Shown piece after piece: positions 25,212 through 32,886 of a stretch of 64,000 nucleotides of DNA; position 1 is the stretch's first letter, and every line of letters starts with the position of its first letter. The notes beneath the pieces were generated by a model, which did no database searches, was not told the DNA's origin, and was given only the letters and a program-made list of their open reading frames with translations. A program made the position numbers and the translations under genes. Source of the stretch: Pseudomonas orientalis (lineage in GTDB: Bacteria > Pseudomonadota > Gammaproteobacteria > Pseudomonadales > Pseudomonadaceae); NCBI RefSeq assembly GCF_001439815.1, contig NZ_JYLM01000011.1, positions 1-64,000 on the forward strand. Reading direction: 5' to 3'.

Positions 25212-26237
25212 ATGATCTTGATAACGGGCGGTGCGGGATACATCGGTGCACACGTCGCACTGGAATGGATGGTCCGAGGCGAAGACGTCGTGATCCTGGA
25301 TAACTTGTGCAACAGCGAGCGCTCGGCCATCGACCGCATCGCCACCCTGGCTGGAAAGCGCCCGGGGTTTATCTACGGCGACGTGCGCAACCGCCGCTTG
25401 CTCGACACGCTGCTGCGCGACTACCCCATCGACGCCGTGGTGCATTGCGCCGGATTGAAAGCCGTCGGCGAAAGCGTGCGTGAGCCGTTGCGCTATTACG
25501 ACACCAATGTCGGCGGCAGCGTGGTGCTCTGCCAGGCCATGGCGCAGGCGGGTGTGTTCCGGCTGGTGTTCAGTTCATCGGCAACCGTTTACGGAGACTG
25601 CACCCGCATGCCCATCAGCGAGGCGTGCTGCACCGGGCAGCCGACCAACCCGTACGGGATGTCGAAATTGATGTGCGAGAACGTGATGAAAAGCCTGGCC
25701 GGCGCCGACCCGCGTTGGTCGATAGGCCTGCTGCGCTACTTCAACCCCATCGGTGCCCACCCCTCGGGATTGCTCGGCGAGGCACCCACCAGCACACCGA
25801 ACAATCTGTTGCCCTATCTGCTCCAGGTGGCCGCCGGCGAGCGCCCGGCACTGTCGGTCTACGGCACGGACTACCCGACCCCGGATGGCACCGGTGTACG
25901 CGATTACATCCATGTCGTCGACTTGGCGCGGGGCCACCTCCGTGCGCTTGAAGCGCTGCGCGAACGTCGCGGCATCAGTGTGTGGAATCTGGGGACAGGC
26001 CGTGGGTATTCCGTAGTGGAGGTGATCAACACCTTCGAGAAAGTGACCGGCCTGCGCATTCCGCGAACCTATGAAGCGCGCCGACCGGGTGATATCGCCT
26101 GTTGCTGGGCCGACCCGCACAAGTCCGCCGAAGAGCTGGGCTGGCAGGCGAACCACACATTGGAGAGCATGCTTGCCGATGCATGGCGATGGCAATGCAA
26201 CCAGCGCCGGCATGAGGGAGTTCGGCAGGCCCATTGA
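25212..26237 (+). CDS. galE: UDP-glucose 4-epimerase
   Basis: Short-chain dehydrogenase-type epimerase that supplies UDP-galactose. The 341-residue product starts MILITGGAGYIGAHVALEW with the NAD-binding GxxGxxG. It has the LDNLCNS segment, FSSSATVYG with the catalytic Ser/Thr region, and the YGMSK Tyr-Lys pair. RDYIHVVDLA and NLGTGRGYSVVEV are further GalE marks. It is divergent from the glycosyltransferase-glf operon, which needs UDP-galactose as precursor, so it is probably dedicated to that glycan. Cys-rich CCTGQ and CCWA segments are unremarkable. Confidence 0.93.
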   Translation: MILITGGAGYIGAHVALEWMVRGEDVVILDNLCNSERSAIDRIATLAGKRPGFIYGDVRNRRLLDTLLRDYPIDAVVHCAGLKAVGESVREPLRYYDTNVGGSVVLCQAMAQAGVFRLVFSSSATVYGDCTRMPISEACCTGQPTNPYGMSKLMCENVMKSLAGADPRWSIGLLRYFNPIGAHPSGLLGEAPTSTPNNLLPYLLQVAAGERPALSVYGTDYPTPDGTGVRDYIHVVDLARGHLRALEALRERRGISVWNLGTGRGYSVVEVINTFEKVTGLRIPRTYEARRPGDIACCWADPHKSAEELGWQANHTLESMLADAWRWQCNQRRHEGVRQAH

Positions 26238-26376
26238 AGGCCACAGGGGGTGTGCCCTGATACCAACATCGAGAAACGCTCCAGGCTGAAACGTGTCAGC
26301 TCGGACAACGTGCTTAATTATGCATAAATGCATTTTCGTCCTTGACCCGAAGAGCCAAGTCTTCTAAAGTCGAATA

Positions 26377-26394
26377 ACTGTATATGAATACAGT
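26377..26394. promoter_or_regulatory. LexA-like SOS box upstream of levansucrase
   Basis: The sequence actgtat-atga-atacagt is a perfect 7-bp inverted repeat with a 4-base spacer. It contains CTG-N10-CAG with AT-rich flanks, which fits the gammaproteobacterial LexA operator. It ends 32 bases before the levansucrase ATG (26427), close to where a promoter would lie. Binding by LexA or by a phage-type repressor is inferred. Confidence 0.6.
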
Positions 26395-26426
26395 ATTTAT
26401 TGACCTTCAAGGACGAGGTTTTACCC

Positions 26427-27701
26427 ATGAAAAGCAACACTGAAAAATTTGGCAAAGTACCCCACCAACCCAGCCTGTGGACCCGCGCCGATGCGCTGAA
26501 AGTCCATGCGGACGACCCCACCACCACCCAGCCGTTGGTCAGTGCCAACTTCCCGGTGCTGAGCGACAAGGTGTTCATCTGGGACACCATGCCCCTGCGT
26601 GACATTGACGGGAATATCACCTCTGTCGATGGCTGGTCAGTGATCTTCACCCTGACGGCAGACCGTCACCCCACCGACCCGCAATACCTCGATCAGAACG
26701 GTAACTACGACATCACCCGCGACTGGAACGATCGCCATGGTCGGGCAAAGATGTATTACTGGTACTCCCGCACCGGCAAGGACTGGAAAATGGGCGGCCG
26801 GGTCATGGCTGAAGGCGTTTCCCCGACTGTTCGCGAATGGGCCGGCACGCCGATCCTGTTGAATGAGCAAGGCGAGGTGGACCTGTACTACACCGCAGTC
26901 ACGCCGGGCGCGACCATCGTCAAGGTGCGTGGCCGCGTGGTGACCACCGAGCACGGCGTCAGCCTGGTGGGCTTCGAGAAGGTCAAGCCACTGTTCGAGG
27001 CCGATGGCACGATGTACCAGACCGAAGCGCAGAACGCCTTCTGGGGTTTCCGCGACCCATGGCCATTCCGCGACCCGAACGACGGCAAGCTGTACATGCT
27101 GTTTGAAGGCAACGTGGCCGGCGTGCGCGGCTCGCACACGGTGGGCAAGGCAGAAATCGGCGATGTGCCGCCAGGTTATGAAGACGTCGGCAACTCGCGT
27201 TTCCAGACTGCCTGTGTCGGTATCGCCGTGGCCCGTGACGAAGACGGGGACGACTGGGAAATGCTGCCGCCGCTGCTCACCGCAGTCGGCGTCAACGACC
27301 AGACCGAACGTCCGCACTTCGTGTTCCAGGACGGCAAGTATTACCTGTTCACCATCAGCCACACCTTCACCTACGGCGACGGGGTAACCGGGCCGGACGG
27401 GGTGTACGGTTTTGTCGCAGACTCGCTGTTCGGCCCTTACGTGCCCTTGAATGGTTCCGGCCTGGTCCTGGGAAATCCTTCTTCCCAACCGTTCCAGACC
27501 TACTCGCACTGCGTGATGCCCAACGGCCTGGTGACCTCCTTCATCGACAGCGTACCCACCGGCGAAGGTGGGACACACATGCGCATCGGCGGTACCGAGG
27601 CACCGACCGTGGGCATCAAGATCAAAGGGCAACAGACATTCGTGGTCGCCGAGTATGACTACGGTTACATCCCACCGATGGTTGACGTCACGCTCAAATA
27701 A
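26427..27701 (+). CDS. lsc: Levansucrase (GH68)
   Basis: Secreted enzyme that splits sucrose and polymerises fructose into beta-2,6 levan. The 424-residue product has the GH68 triad: nucleophile Asp53 (FIWDTMPL), transition-state stabiliser Asp210 in FRDPWPF, and acid/base Glu294 in DQTERPH. It lacks a classical signal peptide, as do the P. syringae Lsc enzymes. The N terminus before WTRADALKV is short and variable, which is also true of the LscA/B/C paralogues. ATG 26427 was preferred over an earlier in-frame start because AAGGACGAGG lies before it. A LexA-like box lies just upstream. A bidirectional terminator follows at 27752. Confidence 0.95.
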   Translation: MKSNTEKFGKVPHQPSLWTRADALKVHADDPTTTQPLVSANFPVLSDKVFIWDTMPLRDIDGNITSVDGWSVIFTLTADRHPTDPQYLDQNGNYDITRDWNDRHGRAKMYYWYSRTGKDWKMGGRVMAEGVSPTVREWAGTPILLNEQGEVDLYYTAVTPGATIVKVRGRVVTTEHGVSLVGFEKVKPLFEADGTMYQTEAQNAFWGFRDPWPFRDPNDGKLYMLFEGNVAGVRGSHTVGKAEIGDVPPGYEDVGNSRFQTACVGIAVARDEDGDDWEMLPPLLTAVGVNDQTERPHFVFQDGKYYLFTISHTFTYGDGVTGPDGVYGFVADSLFGPYVPLNGSGLVLGNPSSQPFQTYSHCVMPNGLVTSFIDSVPTGEGGTHMRIGGTEAPTVGIKIKGQQTFVVAEYDYGYIPPMVDVTLK

Positions 27702-27751
27702 GCGGTGCAGGGCAAAACGGACGCCCTGGCGTCCACTTCATAAGCCACAGG

Positions 27752-27783
27752 AAAAAAAGCCACTCGAATGAGTGGCTTTTTTA
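27752..27783. terminator. Bidirectional intrinsic terminator between levansucrase and LysE-type gene
   Basis: gccactc (27759-27765) and gagtggc (27770-27776) form a hairpin with an A tract before and a T tract after it, so it can end transcripts from both converging genes. Confidence 0.9.
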
Positions 27784-27812
27784 TGCAAGCGCGCACCGGC
27801 TACCCGTATGAC

Positions 27813-28442
27813 TCACGCCGGCCGCGACGTGAACGCCAGGCGAACCGCAAGCAATACCAGCACGAATGCCAGGCCACGCGATTGCCACTTTGCGGACTCG
27901 CCTTTGTGGGCTGCGTAACCCCGGATGATTCCCCCAACCAAACCCAGCGCGACGTGAAAAACCGTCGCGATCAAGGTCAATATCAGCCCCAGCGTCAGGA
28001 TTTGCTGCGCGACCGCAGAACCGTTGCGCACCACGAACTGCGGCAGGAACACCATGAAGAACAGCAACGCTTTCGGATTGAGCAAAGAATTGAGCATCGC
28101 GCGGATGAACACCGACCTCAGTGACGCCTGGAGGGTGGCGTGCAGTGCACGTGCGCTACGAATCCGCAGGGCGTTCCAGGCCATCCAGAGCAGATAGAAC
28201 GCACCGGCCCAGCGGATCAGGTCGAACGAAAGTGGCCATTGCGCTATGGCGGCCGTAAGGCCGACGGCGGTGAGCGCGGTCAGTACGAGGTCGGCCGCGC
28301 CGATGCCCAATGCCGCAGCGACGCCGCCACGCCAGCCGTAGCTCGCGCCGTGGGCAATCACGAAAGCCATATTGGGGCCGGGAGACATCAGCAACAGCAA
28401 CACGGCGCCTGCGAACAGCAATAGCGTCGATGGCTCTACCAT
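27813..28442 (-). CDS. LysE/RhtB-family amino acid exporter
   Basis: The 209-residue membrane protein has about six hydrophobic helices. The family signature is MSPGPNMAFVIAHGASYGWRGGVAAALGIGAAD, with the conserved N-terminal PGP motif and G-G--A-G-G. LNPKALLFFMVFLPQF is the second conserved block. It should export amino acids or homoserine-like compounds by proton antiport. TTGGAG precedes ATG 28442. The start overlaps the stop of a broken VOC-like frame (ATGGTAG), an odd junction suggesting a past rearrangement upstream. Confidence 0.9.
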   Translation of the reverse strand: MVEPSTLLLFAGAVLLLLMSPGPNMAFVIAHGASYGWRGGVAAALGIGAADLVLTALTAVGLTAAIAQWPLSFDLIRWAGAFYLLWMAWNALRIRSARALHATLQASLRSVFIRAMLNSLLNPKALLFFMVFLPQFVVRNGSAVAQQILTLGLILTLIATVFHVALGLVGGIIRGYAAHKGESAKWQSRGLAFVLVLLAVRLAFTSRPA

Positions 28443-28594
28443 GGGCGCTCCAAAACGCCGTAACAGGCGTTGTGAGGCGTGCTGCCATGGGGATGCGCTG
28501 CGCGGCGGATCAGCCCGAGTGGCGCAAGCACGGCGTTGTAAAAAGCCGCTGCTCTTTCAAGATCGGTGCACCCGGCCGTAACGTGACTGAACAT
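28436..28594 (-). pseudogene. Truncated VOC (glyoxalase-like) gene fragment
   Basis: A 52-codon frame begins MFSHVTAGCTDLERAAAFY and continues NAVLAPLGLIRR. This is the typical first beta-alpha-beta unit of a vicinal-oxygen-chelate protein. Homologues run to about 125 residues; here the similarity fades after about residue 35 and a TAG stop lies inside the LysE-type gene start. The rest of the VOC domain, including the metal-binding Glu/His of the second half, is absent. It may be a remnant that once preceded the exporter. The family call rests on the N-terminal pattern only. The gap 28595-28730 shows nothing. Confidence 0.55.
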
Positions 28595-28730
28595 GCCTCA
28601 ATCGATTCGACGCCGCTGGAACCGTTGCATCCTGCGCGCCAAATTCGCCTCCTTGCTGTATGTGGAGGGGAGCCTACGCTCGCCACTTGATACACACAAA
28701 GAATTGTCCTGGATACATTCAACCAGGCCG

Positions 28731-29321
28731 CTATTGGCCCGCCAGGAGCGAGCTGGCGACAGGCCTGCTCGGGTCAACCGACACGCCGGTGTGGCGCGGC
28801 GCCTTGTGGCTGATCAGCCGCGGCCAACCGAGCTGCGCGCGGACAACGACCACGGCATCCAGGACTTTCTGCGTCCAGCGTACGTCCTGCGGATCGACCA
28901 CGACAACGCGGAATCCGTGATCGGCGCCTTCACTCTGCACGCCCTCGGAATCATCGACGTGCAAGTCGATGTCGAATGCCGGCGGATACTTGGAAGGCGC
29001 ATTCGACAGCCCATGCCCGGTCAGGGCGCGGTTGTGCAGCACACTGTTGACGACCCCGTCGACGCGGATTCCGTAGAGCAACAGCCAGCGGCGGATGTAG
29101 GACGGTGTGCGACCGGACGAGGTATAGACCCAGACACTGCAGCCCTGGCGGCGCAACTCGCGGATCAAGGAACGCGTGCCGATACGCAACGGTTCACCCA
29201 GCCAACGATGCACACAGGCCGGCAGCCAGCTGGTTTCGACCGCACAGTGGTGGAGCTGGCAGGCCAGCGTGTCGTCGATGTCAAAGGAGATACGCAGGCG
29301 TTGACGTTTAAATCGGCGCAT
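28731..29321 (-). CDS. HAD-superfamily hydrolase-like protein
   Basis: The 196-residue product has haloacid-dehalogenase motifs. Motif I is SFDIDDTL with nucleophile Asp14 and general acid Asp16. Motif II is VWVYTSSGR. The acidic motif IV is DLHVDDSEG. It is probably a small phosphatase with no recognisable large cap domain. ATG 29321 (after GGGAGG) overlaps by one base the stop of the Fic-like gene upstream, so the two are translationally coupled. A short Arg-rich N terminus precedes motif I. Substrate unknown; the pairing with a Fic-like protein is the most informative clue. Confidence 0.75.
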   Translation of the reverse strand: MRRFKRQRLRISFDIDDTLACQLHHCAVETSWLPACVHRWLGEPLRIGTRSLIRELRRQGCSVWVYTSSGRTPSYIRRWLLLYGIRVDGVVNSVLHNRALTGHGLSNAPSKYPPAFDIDLHVDDSEGVQSEGADHGFRVVVVDPQDVRWTQKVLDAVVVVRAQLGWPRLISHKAPRHTGVSVDPSRPVASSLLAGQ

Positions 29322-30019
29322 CAATGGCCTCCCTGTCGCAGGGGCCGCGGCGTGCCGCCCAGGAAAAATTTGCCTGGATCAGGCGCTTGGTGTTCCAGGA
29401 AGGCTGCATACTTTTTCTTGATCTTGGGCAGTTCATACAAGGCCTTGACGCCATGTTTGGCAGAGTTGCGTATCACCGAGGACGGATTGAAATAACCCTC
29501 GGCATTTTCAAGCGTCAGCACGAACGGCGGCAAACCTGCACGCATGAGCAGATAGCTGACGATAAGCGACCCGCTGCGGTTGTTGCCTTCAATGAACAGC
29601 TGCGGCTTGCTGAGGATGCGCACATAGACGCCGGCCGCCCGTTTCCAGACCGATTCGCTGCGATACGCGCAATACCAGTTGTACAAGTCCTTGATACCGC
29701 CCTCAACGTTGTTGAAGAAATGCTCTTCGGTGGCCGCCAGGTGCTGCGCGTATTCCAACCGCCGCGCCGGATCTCGACCGCACAAGACGGTGGCGTTGAT
29801 TTCCAGCATCAGGTTCAGCTGATGAAGATCAAACAGGTCCACGCCGCGTGCGACATAGTCGTCAATCAACGCATAGCCTTCAAGCACATTGAGCAGCACT
29901 TCGTCGGTCAGGGGATCACGCGGCTCGGTGAAGTGCCGGCTAAGCTCGGCGAAACGGTGCTGCACTTCGCGCAATGCGCGTTCAATGGCAGGTAAATCAA
30001 GGCGATGCGTTGCAGGCAT
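29321..30019 (-). CDS. Fic-like protein with degenerate catalytic motif
   Basis: The 232-residue protein is mainly helical and contains QLFIEGNNRSGS at 140-151. This corresponds to the Fic motif HxFx(D/E)GN-x-R with the essential His replaced by Gln140, while Phe142, Glu144, Gly145, Asn146 and Arg148 of the anion-binding loop remain. True Fic enzymes transfer AMP or other phosphate-containing groups to proteins. Here transfer may be lost or altered, but nucleotide or phosphate binding may survive. AAGGAG precedes ATG 30019. It lies 95 bases after pstB and is coupled to a HAD-like gene. No antitoxin-type (S/T)xxxE(G/N) motif is obvious. The Fic assignment is a motif-level call. Confidence 0.65.
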   Translation of the reverse strand: MPATHRLDLPAIERALREVQHRFAELSRHFTEPRDPLTDEVLLNVLEGYALIDDYVARGVDLFDLHQLNLMLEINATVLCGRDPARRLEYAQHLAATEEHFFNNVEGGIKDLYNWYCAYRSESVWKRAAGVYVRILSKPQLFIEGNNRSGSLIVSYLLMRAGLPPFVLTLENAEGYFNPSSVIRNSAKHGVKALYELPKIKKKYAAFLEHQAPDPGKFFLGGTPRPLRQGGH

Positions 30020-30114
30020 TGAAACTCCTTGGAAACACGAGGTAAAAAATCTACCGGTTCACGCCACATCCGTTTGGCGTTTGCACGTAGGCGGCCGAGG
30101 CCGGACGGTGTTGC

Positions 30115-30933
30115 TCAGCTGAATTTGCCGCTGATGTAGTCTTCGGTCATTTGCTCGCGTGGCTTGCCGAAAATCTGCGTGGTAGGGCCCATTTCGACCA
30201 GATAACCGGTGCGCGTGCCCTGGGAAATATCCACCGAGAAAAACGCCGTGGTATCCGCCACACGGATCGCCTGCTGCATGTTGTGGGTCACCAGTGCGAT
30301 GGTGTAATCCTTCTTAAGCTCAACCATCAGCTCCTCGACGCGCCGGGTGGCAATCGGGTCGAGTGCCGAACACGGTTCATCCAGCAGCAACACTTCCGGT
30401 TCGGTGGCGATAGCGCGCGCAATGCACAGGCGTTGCTGCTGCCCACCGGAGAGCGACAAACCGCTGACCTTGAGCTTGTCCTTGACCTCGTCCCACAGGG
30501 CGGCGCCTTGCAGTGCGTGTTTGACGCGGTCGCCCAGGTCGCCCTTGTAGCGATTGAGGCGCAGGCCAAAGGCGACGTTGTCAAAGATGCTCATCGAGAA
30601 CGGGTTCGGCTGCTGGAACACCATGCCGATGTAACGACGCACCACCACCGGATCGACGCCCTTGCCGTACACGTCCTGGCCGAGAAAATGCACATGCCCT
30701 TCGAAACGAAAGCCCTTGACCAGGTCATTCATGCGATTGAGGCTGCGCAGCACGGTGCTTTTGCCACAGCCGGAAGGCCCGATGAAACCGGTGATCTTGT
30801 TCTTTTCGATCGGCACATGGCTGTCACGCACGGCCATGAAGTTGCCGTAGAAAATCTTGTCCAGCTTGCAGTCCATGACCACCGGCGACTGGGTAACAAA
30901 CGGAGCGGCTATTTGCGCAGTTGATACGTTCAA
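30115..30933 (-). CDS. pstB: Phosphate ABC transporter ATP-binding protein
   Basis: Cytoplasmic ATPase of the high-affinity phosphate importer. The 272-residue product has Walker A GPSGCGKST, Q-loop FQQPNPF, signature LSGGQQQR and Walker B VLLLDEPCSALD, followed by a His switch in VTHNMQQA. The start is apparently TTG 30933; GGGAG lies about 12 bases upstream and no earlier ATG fits. The sequence is rather different from the main PstB of Pseudomonas as I recall it, so this is likely a second Pst system. It is last in the order pstS-pstC-pstA-pstB, and phoU is missing. Confidence 0.92.
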   Translation of the reverse strand: MNVSTAQIAAPFVTQSPVVMDCKLDKIFYGNFMAVRDSHVPIEKNKITGFIGPSGCGKSTVLRSLNRMNDLVKGFRFEGHVHFLGQDVYGKGVDPVVVRRYIGMVFQQPNPFSMSIFDNVAFGLRLNRYKGDLGDRVKHALQGAALWDEVKDKLKVSGLSLSGGQQQRLCIARAIATEPEVLLLDEPCSALDPIATRRVEELMVELKKDYTIALVTHNMQQAIRVADTTAFFSVDISQGTRTGYLVEMGPTTQIFGKPREQMTEDYISGKFS

Positions 30934-30952
30934 AATTCAGGTGCTCCCGCTT

Positions 30953-31846
30953 TTAGTACTTGGGTTTGCCGAAAATACGGCTCACGACATTCACGACCAA
31001 CACAATCATCACCAACACCAGCGAGGCCGCCCACGCGAGTTCAAGCTGATTGTCGAAGGGCATGCCGGAGAAGTTGTAGATCAGCACGGCCAACGAGGCT
31101 GTCGGGTTCATGACGGCCAGGTTGCCGTCGTGGTAGATCCAGTAGTTGCTGAACAGTGCGGTGAACAACAGCGGTGCGGTTTCGCCGGCGGCGCGCGCCA
31201 CGGCGAGCATGACGCCCGTGAGGATTGCCGGCATGCCGGTGGGCAGGACGATTTTCCAGATCACTTGCGAACGGGTGCAGCCCATGCCGTAGGCAGCGTC
31301 CTTCATGATCTTGGGCACCATCTTCATCGACTCTTCAGCCGTGAGCACCACGATCGGCAGCATCAATACGGCCAGGGCGATGCCACCGGCAGGGGCCGAG
31401 TAGGTCCCGGTGGTCATCACCACCAGGGCGTAGGCAAACACGCCCGCCAGGATCGACGGCAAGCCGGTGAGCATCTTGGCGGCAAAGCGCGAAGCGTTCG
31501 CCAGTTTGCTGTCCGGGCCCAGTTCAGCCAGGAACACAGCAGCCAGGATGCCGACCGGTACCGCGATGGCCGCCGCGATACCAACCATGACAAACGTACC
31601 CGCCATGGCGTTGCCGAAGCCACCGCCGGTCTCGAACCCGGTCGGTGGCAACTCGGTGAACAGCTCCAGGCTCAGGCGAGCGCCGCCCCGAGTGATCAGC
31701 ATGTAGAGCACCGAAATCAGCGGCACGGCGGCCAGCAGTGCGCCGAACCACACCAGGCTGGTCAGCACCAGGCTGCGCAGGGCACGGCCTTCGAACCGGC
31801 GCTGCAGGCTCGGCATGGCGGTGATTGGGGAAGACAGGTCAGTCAT
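30953..31846 (-). CDS. pstA: Phosphate ABC transporter permease
   Basis: Inner-membrane permease subunit. The 297-residue product has six hydrophobic helices and the EAA loop (AAYGMGCTRSQVIWKIVLPTGMPAI) that docks onto PstB. GLPSILAGVFAYALV and RAAGETAPLLFTAL are conserved PstA motifs. It overlaps the pstC stop by four bases (ATGA). At 297 residues it is of normal length for single-domain PstA. Confidence 0.93.
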   Translation of the reverse strand: MTDLSSPITAMPSLQRRFEGRALRSLVLTSLVWFGALLAAVPLISVLYMLITRGGARLSLELFTELPPTGFETGGGFGNAMAGTFVMVGIAAAIAVPVGILAAVFLAELGPDSKLANASRFAAKMLTGLPSILAGVFAYALVVMTTGTYSAPAGGIALAVLMLPIVVLTAEESMKMVPKIMKDAAYGMGCTRSQVIWKIVLPTGMPAILTGVMLAVARAAGETAPLLFTALFSNYWIYHDGNLAVMNPTASLAVLIYNFSGMPFDNQLELAWAASLVLVMIVLVVNVVSRIFGKPKY

Positions 31847-32811
31847 TGTTTAGTCCCCCGTTGGGCGTAGACCATGATCATCGAACCGATGATGTTCACC
31901 AGAAGCGTGATGAACATCAGGACCAGTGCGGCGTACATCAGCACCTCGATCTCGTTCGGGCCGGCTTCGGGAAAATTCAGCGCCAGCAAGGCCGCCAGGG
32001 TATTGGCCGGTGCAAACAGCGACAGGGAGATATTGTTCGCGTTGCCCACCAGCATGGCCAGGGCCATGGTTTCACCCAGGGCGCGGCCCAGGCCCAGCAC
32101 CAGGGAACCGAAGATGCCGGTGGCGGCGGATGGCACCATCACTTTGAGAATCGCTTCCCAATGAGTGGTTCCCATGCCGTAGGCGGCTTGCTTGGTTTTC
32201 ATCGGCACGCCGGTGAGGGCGTCCTGGGAAACGGCGGCGATGGTCGGCAGAATCATGATCGCCAATACCAACGCGGCCGGCAGCAGGCCCGGTCCACTCA
32301 GGGAAGTGCCGAAAAACGGGATCCAGCCAAGCTCGCTATTGAGCCACGCCGTGAGCGGGCGAATCGCCGGAATTACCACATAGATCCCCCATAGGCCGTA
32401 AACGACGCTGGGGATGGCGGCGAGCAACTCGACGATGGTGCGAAACACTGCAGCCAGCTTGGCCGGTAAAAAATCCTGAGTCAGGAAAATCGCCATGCTG
32501 ACGCCGAAAAAGCCTGCGATCAGCAACGCGATGAAAGCACTGTACAGCGTGCCCCAAATCGCCGGCAGAATGCCGTATTTGCCTTGGTTCACATCCCAGA
32601 CACTGCCGAGCAGCACGTCAAAACCGTGCTTTTCCATGCCGGGAAGTGCCTTGCGCCCGACTTCGAACACCAGCGCGAAAACCAGCGCCAGTATCAGCAC
32701 CACACCGATGCGTGCAAGGGCACGGAAGGTGCGGTCAACCACAAAGTCCTTCGTGGACGGTGGCCGGCACGCAGAGTCCGGGTTAACCGGTACGACAAAA
32801 GGTGAGTTCAT
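31843..32811 (-). CDS. pstC: Phosphate ABC transporter permease
   Basis: Partner of PstA in the membrane pore. The 322-residue product begins with a short cytoplasmic segment, then a first helix near 38-58. AAIPSVVYGLWGIYVVIP and AAYGMGTTHWEAILKVMVP (EAA loop) are conserved, as is RALGETMALAML. The start was put at ATG 32811, giving MNSPFVVPV; an upstream in-frame ATG at 32883 would nearly touch pstS. Spacing to the pstS stop is 75 bases, so it is co-transcribed with it. Confidence 0.92.
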   Translation of the reverse strand: MNSPFVVPVNPDSACRPPSTKDFVVDRTFRALARIGVVLILALVFALVFEVGRKALPGMEKHGFDVLLGSVWDVNQGKYGILPAIWGTLYSAFIALLIAGFFGVSMAIFLTQDFLPAKLAAVFRTIVELLAAIPSVVYGLWGIYVVIPAIRPLTAWLNSELGWIPFFGTSLSGPGLLPAALVLAIMILPTIAAVSQDALTGVPMKTKQAAYGMGTTHWEAILKVMVPSAATGIFGSLVLGLGRALGETMALAMLVGNANNISLSLFAPANTLAALLALNFPEAGPNEIEVLMYAALVLMFITLLVNIIGSMIMVYAQRGTKQ

Positions 32812-32886
32812 TGGCTGATTCCGGAACAAGGGGGGAACGCGTCCGGCATGGCGGGCAAGCCTATGCCGGGCGCGGCCTGGCAAGCC

